From Pseudonocardia autotrophica (GTDB taxonomy: Bacteria; Actinomycetota; Actinomycetes; Mycobacteriales; Pseudonocardiaceae): 64,000 bases of DNA. Positions within the stretch are counted from its first letter, which is position 1. Each line of letters opens with the position of its first letter. The stretch lies in contig NZ_JNYD01000007.1 of NCBI RefSeq assembly GCF_000717175.1, forward strand, positions 1 through 64,000. The letters run 5' to 3'. Of this stretch, positions 59,634 through 64,000 are shown in pieces. The position numbers were made by a program, and so were the translations under genes. The notes below the pieces were generated by a model, which saw only the letters and a program-made list of their open reading frames with translations, had not been told where the DNA came from and did no database searches.

Positions 59634-61103
59634 ATGTCCACCGACACCACCGCCGCCCCGACCACGCCGCAGGTCGCCGTCAACGACATCGGGTCGGAGG
59701 AGGACTTCCTCGCCGCCATCGACCAGACGATCAAGTACTTCAACGATGGCGACATCGTCGAGGGCACCATCGTCAAGGTCGACCGTGACGAGGTCCTGCT
59801 CGACATCGGCTACAAGACCGAGGGCGTCATCCCTTCGCGGGAGCTGTCGATCAAGCACGACGTCGACCCCGCCGAGGTCGTCGAGGTCGGCGAGTTCGTC
59901 GAGGCCCTCGTCCTCCAGAAGGAGGACAAGGAGGGTCGCCTGATCCTCTCCAAGAAGCGCGCCCAGTACGAGCGCGCCTGGGGCACGATCGAGGCCCTGA
60001 AGGAGGCGGACGAGCCTGTCGAGGGCACCGTCATCGAGGTCGTCAAGGGCGGCCTGATCCTGGACATCGGGCTCCGCGGCTTCCTGCCCGCCTCGCTGGT
60101 CGAGATGCGCCGCGTGCGCGACCTCCAGCCGTACGTCGGCCGCAAGATCGAGGCCAAGATCATCGAGCTGGACAAGAACCGCAACAACGTGGTCCTGTCC
60201 CGCCGCGCCTGGCTGGAGCAGACCCAGTCCGAGGTCCGCAGCGAGTTCCTCAACCAGCTGGCCCGCGGCCAGGTGCGCAAGGGCGTCGTCTCCTCGGTGG
60301 TCAACTTCGGCGCGTTCGTCGACCTCGGCGGCGTCGACGGCCTCGTGCACGTGTCCGAGCTGTCCTGGAAGCACATCGACCACCCGTCCGAGGTCGTCGA
60401 GGTGGGCCAGGAGGTCACCGTCGAGGTCCTCGACGTCGACCTGGACCGCGAGCGGGTCTCGCTGTCGCTGAAGGCGACGCAGGAGGACCCGTGGCGCCTC
60501 TACGCCCGGACCCACGCGATCGGCCAGATCGTCCCGGGCAAGGTCACCAAGCTCGTCCCGTTCGGTGCGTTCGTGCGCGTCGAGGAGGGCATCGAGGGCC
60601 TGGTCCACATCTCCGAGCTGGCCGAGCGCCACGTGGAGATCCCGGAGCAGGTCGTCCAGGTGGGCGACGACGCGATGGTCAAGGTCATCGACATCGACCT
60701 CGACCGGCGCCGCATCTCGCTCTCGCTGAAGCAGGCCAACGAGGGCATGACGGTCGACACCGAGTTCGACCCCACCCGCTACGGCATGGCGGCGGAGTAC
60801 GACGACCAGGGGAACTACATCTACCCCGAGGGCTTCGACGTCGAGACCGGCGAGTGGAAGGAAGGCTACGACGAGGCCCGCGCGGCCTGGGAGAAGCAGT
60901 ACGCCGAGGCGCACGAGCGCTACGAGCAGCACATGACACAGATCCGCAAGGCCGCCGAGGCCGAGGAGGAGGCGGGTGCCGACACCGGCGCCGCCAACTA
61001 CTCGTCCGGCGGCGGCGCCTCCCAGGAGGCGCAGAGCGGCGGGTCGCTGGCCAGCGACGAGCAGCTCGCTGCCCTGCGGGAGAAGCTCTCCGGCGGTGCG
61101 TGA
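59634..61103 (+). CDS. rpsA: 30S ribosomal protein S1
   Basis: A 489-residue S1 protein with four S1/OB-fold RNA-binding repeats at about residues 37-105, 122-187, 208-276 and 293-362 (GDIVEGTIVKVDRDEVLLDIG, VEGTVIEVVKGGLILDIG, RKGVVSSVVNFGAFVDLGG, VPGKVTKLVPFGAFVRVEEG). E. coli S1 has six repeats; four plus an acidic, Gly/Ser/Glu-rich tail of about 100 residues is the actinobacterial form. It binds mRNA on the small subunit and is also the proposed target of pyrazinoic acid in mycobacteria, in the same C-terminal region. Strong terminator downstream. Confidence 0.97.
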   Translation: MSTDTTAAPTTPQVAVNDIGSEEDFLAAIDQTIKYFNDGDIVEGTIVKVDRDEVLLDIGYKTEGVIPSRELSIKHDVDPAEVVEVGEFVEALVLQKEDKEGRLILSKKRAQYERAWGTIEALKEADEPVEGTVIEVVKGGLILDIGLRGFLPASLVEMRRVRDLQPYVGRKIEAKIIELDKNRNNVVLSRRAWLEQTQSEVRSEFLNQLARGQVRKGVVSSVVNFGAFVDLGGVDGLVHVSELSWKHIDHPSEVVEVGQEVTVEVLDVDLDRERVSLSLKATQEDPWRLYARTHAIGQIVPGKVTKLVPFGAFVRVEEGIEGLVHISELAERHVEIPEQVVQVGDDAMVKVIDIDLDRRRISLSLKQANEGMTVDTEFDPTRYGMAAEYDDQGNYIYPEGFDVETGEWKEGYDEARAAWEKQYAEAHERYEQHMTQIRKAAEAEEEAGADTGAANYSSGGGASQEAQSGGSLASDEQLAALREKLSGGA

Positions 61104-61134
61104 TCCCCGGCTGAGCGCCTGACGCTCGGTCTGA

Positions 61135-61170
61135 CGAACGGCCCCGGTCCTCGCGGACCGGGGCCGTTCG
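61135..61170 (+). terminator. rpsA terminator hairpin
   Basis: CGAACGGCCCCGGTCC (61135-61150) and GGACCGGGGCCGTTCG (61155-61170) form a perfect 16-bp stem with a TCGC tetraloop, 31 bp after the rpsA stop codon. Confidence 0.9.
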
Positions 61171-61281
61171 GCGTCCGGGGGTACTCCACCGGGTGTCGCG
61201 CGGATCACGATCGGGCTGCGTTCCGTCACGGCCCGGGCGCGCCACGTGTGTCGATCATGTAGGGGGATCTACGGTTGATCC

Positions 61282-61992
61282 ATGCGTGTCGGGGGGCGTG
61301 TGGTGGCGATGCTGGCCGTCGGGCTGGGCGTGCTGACCGCCTGTTCGACCGCGACCGGCGAGGAGTCGCTGCCCGTGCCGACCTTCACCGAGTCGGCGGC
61401 CGCCGGGTCCGGTGCCGGGCCCACGAAGATCGCCCTTCCGGATGACTGCGCCTCCCTGCTCGGCCCGGACGATCTCGGCGCCCTCCTCGCCCGCCCCATC
61501 GGGTCCACCGCGCTGCGCACCATCCGCGGTGTCCCGGAGCCGTCGGTCGGCCGTACCGAGCGCATCGGCTGCCGCTACTCCGCGAGTGGCCAGGGCGGCG
61601 GGAACACGTTGCTGGACATCAACATCGGGCGGTACGGCGACGCCGCGGCGGCCAAGCGGCAGTGGCAGCTCAACACCAACGCGGAGCGGTCGGACGGGCA
61701 GTCCCGCGACCTGTCGATCGGGGCCGCGCCCGCGGTCGCGGTCGAGCGCGGGACCGAGACGGTGCTCGCCGTCGTCTACGGCGTGGACACGCTGACCTTC
61801 GTGCTCCCGGCGGCCGCGCGGGCTCCGGGCGCTCCCGTCGACCGGCTCGTCGACCTGGCGCTGCGGGTGCTGCCCAAGGACGGCGCGACCCAGCCGGCCC
61901 CACCGGAGACGAGCGCGCCGCCCGCACCCGCGAGCGCGCCCTCGACCACCACGCCCCCGAAGGCGGTGTCGCCGGTGGCCGCCGCCCGGTGA
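61282..61992 (+). CDS. DUF3558 lipoprotein
   Basis: A 236-residue exported protein. The signal peptide ends in the lipobox LTACS (Cys about residue 21), and the mature domain (residues 50-195) shows the DUF3558 pattern DDCASLLGPDDLGALL, ERIGCRYSA and LLDINIGRYGDAAAAKRQW, with two Cys able to form a disulfide. The last 40 residues are Pro/Ala/Ser/Thr-rich. DUF3558 proteins are restricted to actinobacteria and multiply in Pseudonocardiaceae; their role is not established. The ATG follows a weak ribosome site. Confidence 0.85.
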   Translation: MRVGGRVVAMLAVGLGVLTACSTATGEESLPVPTFTESAAAGSGAGPTKIALPDDCASLLGPDDLGALLARPIGSTALRTIRGVPEPSVGRTERIGCRYSASGQGGGNTLLDINIGRYGDAAAAKRQWQLNTNAERSDGQSRDLSIGAAPAVAVERGTETVLAVVYGVDTLTFVLPAAARAPGAPVDRLVDLALRVLPKDGATQPAPPETSAPPAPASAPSTTTPPKAVSPVAAAR

Positions 61993-62017
61993 TCCACCCG
62001 CAGGTACGGTCGTCCCC

Positions 62018-63217
62018 GTGCTGCAGATCGGGCTGACGGGCGGTATCGGGGCGGGCAAGTCGACGGTCTCGCGGCGGCTGGTGGAGCTGGGGGCGGTCCT
62101 GGTCGACGCCGACCTCATCGCCCGCGAGGTCGTCGCGAAGGGGTCCGAGGGGCTCGCCCGGATCGCCGAGGCGTTCGGACCCGAGGTGGTGGGGCCGGAC
62201 GGCGAGATGGACCGGCCGAAGGTCGCCTCCATCGTCTTCGGGGACGACGCCCAGCTCGCCGTGCTCAACGGCATCACCCATCCCCTCATCGCCCGGCGGC
62301 AGGCCGAGCTGGTCGCCGGGGCCGGGCCCGACGCGATCGTGGTGCACGACGCCGCGCTGCTGGTCGAGATGGGCAACGCGACCCGGTTCCCGCTCGTCGT
62401 GGTCGTGCACACGGACGCCGAGGTGCGCGTGCGCCGGCTCGTGGAGAGCCGCGGGATGACCGAGGAGGACGCGCGGGCGCGGATCGCGAAGCAGTCGTCG
62501 GATTCCGAGCGGCTGGCGGTCGCCGACGCGGTGCTGGACAACGACGGGTCCGAGGAGGAGCTGCGGGCCCGGGTCGACCGGCTCTGGCACGACCGCCTGG
62601 TGCCGCTCGAGGAGAACGTCCGGCTCGGCCGTGCTGTCCGCGGGGGAGCACCCGTCCTGGTCGACCCGGAGCCGGGCTGGGAGGACCGGGGTGCGCGTCT
62701 GGCCGCGCGGGTCGCCCGGGCGGCGGGGGAGCGCGGCCGGGGGGTGCAGCACATCGGGTCGACCGCGGTGCCCGGGCTGCCCGCCAAGGACGTCACGGAC
62801 CTGCAGCTCGCGGTCGCCTCGCTCGACGACGCGGACGCCCTCGACGAGCCGCTGCGCGCGATCGGCCTGGTCCGCATCCCGGGCATCACGCAGGACAACC
62901 CGAAGCCCGCGGACCCCGACCCGGAGCACTGGCGGAAGCGGTACTTCGCCGCCGCCGACCCGGCCCAGCGGGTGCACCTCCACGTGCGCGTGCACGGCTC
63001 GACCGGCTGGCGCTACGCCCTGCTGTTCCGGGACTGGCTGCGGGCGGACGAGGCGGCGCGGGCAGAGTACCTGCAGGTCAAGCGGGCCGCGGCGGCCGAG
63101 TTCGCCGGCGACGCCGACGCCGAGCGCTACGTCGCACGCAAGGAGCCGTGGTTCGACGCCGCGTTGCCGAGGGCCGAGCAGTGGGCCGCGTCCACCAGTT
63201 GGTTGCCGTCGTACTAG
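62018..63217 (+). CDS. coaE: dephospho-CoA kinase fused to a GrpB/UPF0157 domain
   Basis: A 399-residue fusion as in M. tuberculosis Rv1631. Residues 1-200 are dephospho-CoA kinase: Walker A GLTGGIGAGKSTV, the substrate region LVDADLIAREV, and VVVVVHTDAEVRVRRLVESRG with the lid. It phosphorylates dephospho-CoA in the last step of CoA synthesis. Residues 215-395 are a GrpB-like nucleotidyltransferase-fold domain (VQHIGSTAVPGLPAKDV, KRYFAAADPAQRVHLHVRV, RDWLRADEAARAEYLQVKR) whose role is unclear; in mycobacteria it is proposed to help folding of the kinase. GTG start. Confidence 0.95.
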   Translation: MLQIGLTGGIGAGKSTVSRRLVELGAVLVDADLIAREVVAKGSEGLARIAEAFGPEVVGPDGEMDRPKVASIVFGDDAQLAVLNGITHPLIARRQAELVAGAGPDAIVVHDAALLVEMGNATRFPLVVVVHTDAEVRVRRLVESRGMTEEDARARIAKQSSDSERLAVADAVLDNDGSEEELRARVDRLWHDRLVPLEENVRLGRAVRGGAPVLVDPEPGWEDRGARLAARVARAAGERGRGVQHIGSTAVPGLPAKDVTDLQLAVASLDDADALDEPLRAIGLVRIPGITQDNPKPADPDPEHWRKRYFAAADPAQRVHLHVRVHGSTGWRYALLFRDWLRADEAARAEYLQVKRAAAAEFAGDADAERYVARKEPWFDAALPRAEQWAASTSWLPSY

Positions 63218-63380
63218 GCTGATCGGGCGTATTTCCGGCCGGGGTTCGCTGTAACGGGGGGCCGGGCCCGCGCGATACGCGGGCAGGACCGTGACGGCGG
63301 GTGACGCCCGCGGCGGGGAACGGTGGCCGGACCCGGCGGGGCCCGGCCGGGAGGCAGCGGGGCGACGAAGGGGCGGAGGG

Positions 63381-64000
63381 TGAGCGCACAGGTCGACCAG
63401 GAGCCCGCTCCGGCCGATCCGGAGGACAGCGCCCCGGAGGACGCCGTCGCGGACGGCGCCATCGGCGCCACTGGGGACGGCACCGTGGACGGCCCTGCTC
63501 CGAAGGGTGCTGCGTCGGACGGTGCTGCCGACGGCTCCGTCGTCGAACGAGACCTTCCTGCGGACCCCGTCGCACCGAGCGGGCTGCGCACCGACTTCGG
63601 CGCCCATCTCGAGGCGCACTACCCGCGGCTGGTCGGTCAGCTCTTCGCCATCACCCTCGACTCGGGCACCGCCCACGACCTCGTGCAGGACGCGTACTCC
63701 CGCGCCTGGCGCCGCTGGTCGGAGATCCGCGAGGGCGACGCGGAGGCGTGGGTGCGCCGGGTCGCGGTGCGGTCCTCGGCGAGCACCTGGCGGCGCCTGG
63801 CCGCACGCCTCGGCCTGCGCGGTGCGCCCGTGCAGGAGCAGGCGGGACTCGACCCGCGCACCGCGGCCGTGCTGCGCACCCTCGCCCGGGTGCCGGCCGA
63901 CGAGCGGCGCACGGCGGTGCTGGTGTACATGGCCGGCATGGGGGTCCGCGAGGTCGCGGCGCTCGAGCGGGTGTCGCCGGGAACCGTGCAGGCGCGGCTC
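63381..64000 (+). CDS. SigE-like (ECF) RNA polymerase sigma factor, C-terminus cut by window edge
   Basis: 206 residues are visible. After an acidic, Asp/Gly/Ala-rich lead of about 70 residues comes region 2: LEAHYPRLVGQLFAITLDSG, AHDLVQDAYSRAWRRWSEI and AWVRRVAVR. The linker and start of region 4 follow (RVPADERRTAVLVYMAGMGV, REVAALERVSPGTVQARL). This is a group IV factor of the actinobacterial SigE-like subfamily. The GTG at 63381 has AAGGGG six bases upstream. An in-frame GTG at 63291 is an alternative with 30 extra Gly/Arg-rich residues. The acidic lead is unusual for ECF factors and may be a built-in regulatory segment. The 160 bp before it hold no other gene. Confidence 0.82.

Noticed and set aside
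62018..63217. CoaE-GrpB fusion as a novel architecture
   Set aside because: The same fusion is known in mycobacteria and other actinobacteria.

Overview
This window reads as a very GC-rich actinobacterial chromosome, most like Pseudonocardia or a relative in the Pseudonocardiaceae. That placement rests on gene content rather than a search: a PdtaR-type ANTAR response regulator next to a short tRNA-Leu(CAA), a CoaE-GrpB fusion downstream of rpsA, a DUF3558 lipoprotein, a SigB/SigF-class sigma factor with a PP2C/HATPase/STAS fusion, many GTG starts, and ATGA/GTGA gene overlaps. The left edge holds the tail of a probable IS110-family transposase. The right edge cuts a SigE-like sigma factor gene.

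Layout. 0.2-8.2 kb: an FAD-linked oxidase, a ClC channel, a TetR/MFS divergent pair with three matching operator sites, a lysozyme-like membrane-anchored protein, and a MarR-MFS operon whose start codon sits inside an inverted repeat. 8.4-12 kb: an amylosucrase-type glucosidase, a pair of imperfect 75-bp intergenic repeats and a membrane protein. 12.1-19.1 kb: an AlaRS paralogue that has only the catalytic and tRNA-binding half, an aspartate 4-decarboxylase (an alanine-forming enzyme), a 54-nt tRNA-like RNA ending in CCA with a G3:U70-type acceptor stem and its own terminator, an MprF-type aminoacyl-phosphatidylglycerol synthase and an overlapping esterase. Together these look like a tRNA-dependent lipid alanylation module. 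This is the most unusual part of the window and is an inference.

19.3-32.2 kb is a stress and dormancy-like neighbourhood: an Rv2629-type bAERF protein behind a good SigB/SigF promoter, GYD and PRC-barrel proteins, a glycosyltransferase, and a SigB/F sigma factor with a three-domain phosphatase/kinase/antagonist fusion. Embedded in it is a membrane-bound formate dehydrogenase operon. Its alpha subunit contains an in-frame UGA, read as selenocysteine, followed 11 nt later by a SECIS hairpin with a GGUCU loop. 32-39.3 kb carries an epimerase, a three-subunit molybdenum aldehyde oxidoreductase of PaoABC type, an aldehyde dehydrogenase, and a second, soluble formate dehydrogenase whose coenzyme loop lacks the usual Asp and may therefore prefer NADP+.

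39.5-49.4 kb holds small membrane and accessory proteins, an erythromycin-esterase family protein, a PEP mutase/isocitrate lyase family enzyme, a BTAD/NB-ARC regulator divergent from a methyltransferase, a perfect DosR-box core and a SNF2 helicase. 49.8-56.9 kb runs from tRNA-Leu and pdtaR to a complete branched-chain amino acid type ABC importer (livJHMGF) with hairpins between livJ and livH. 56.9-59.3 kb has a thioesterase flanked by two related long palindromes, an HTH_42/AlkZ-like protein and a methyltransferase. 59.6-64 kb is housekeeping: rpsA, a DUF3558 lipoprotein, coaE-grpB and the start of a sigma factor gene.
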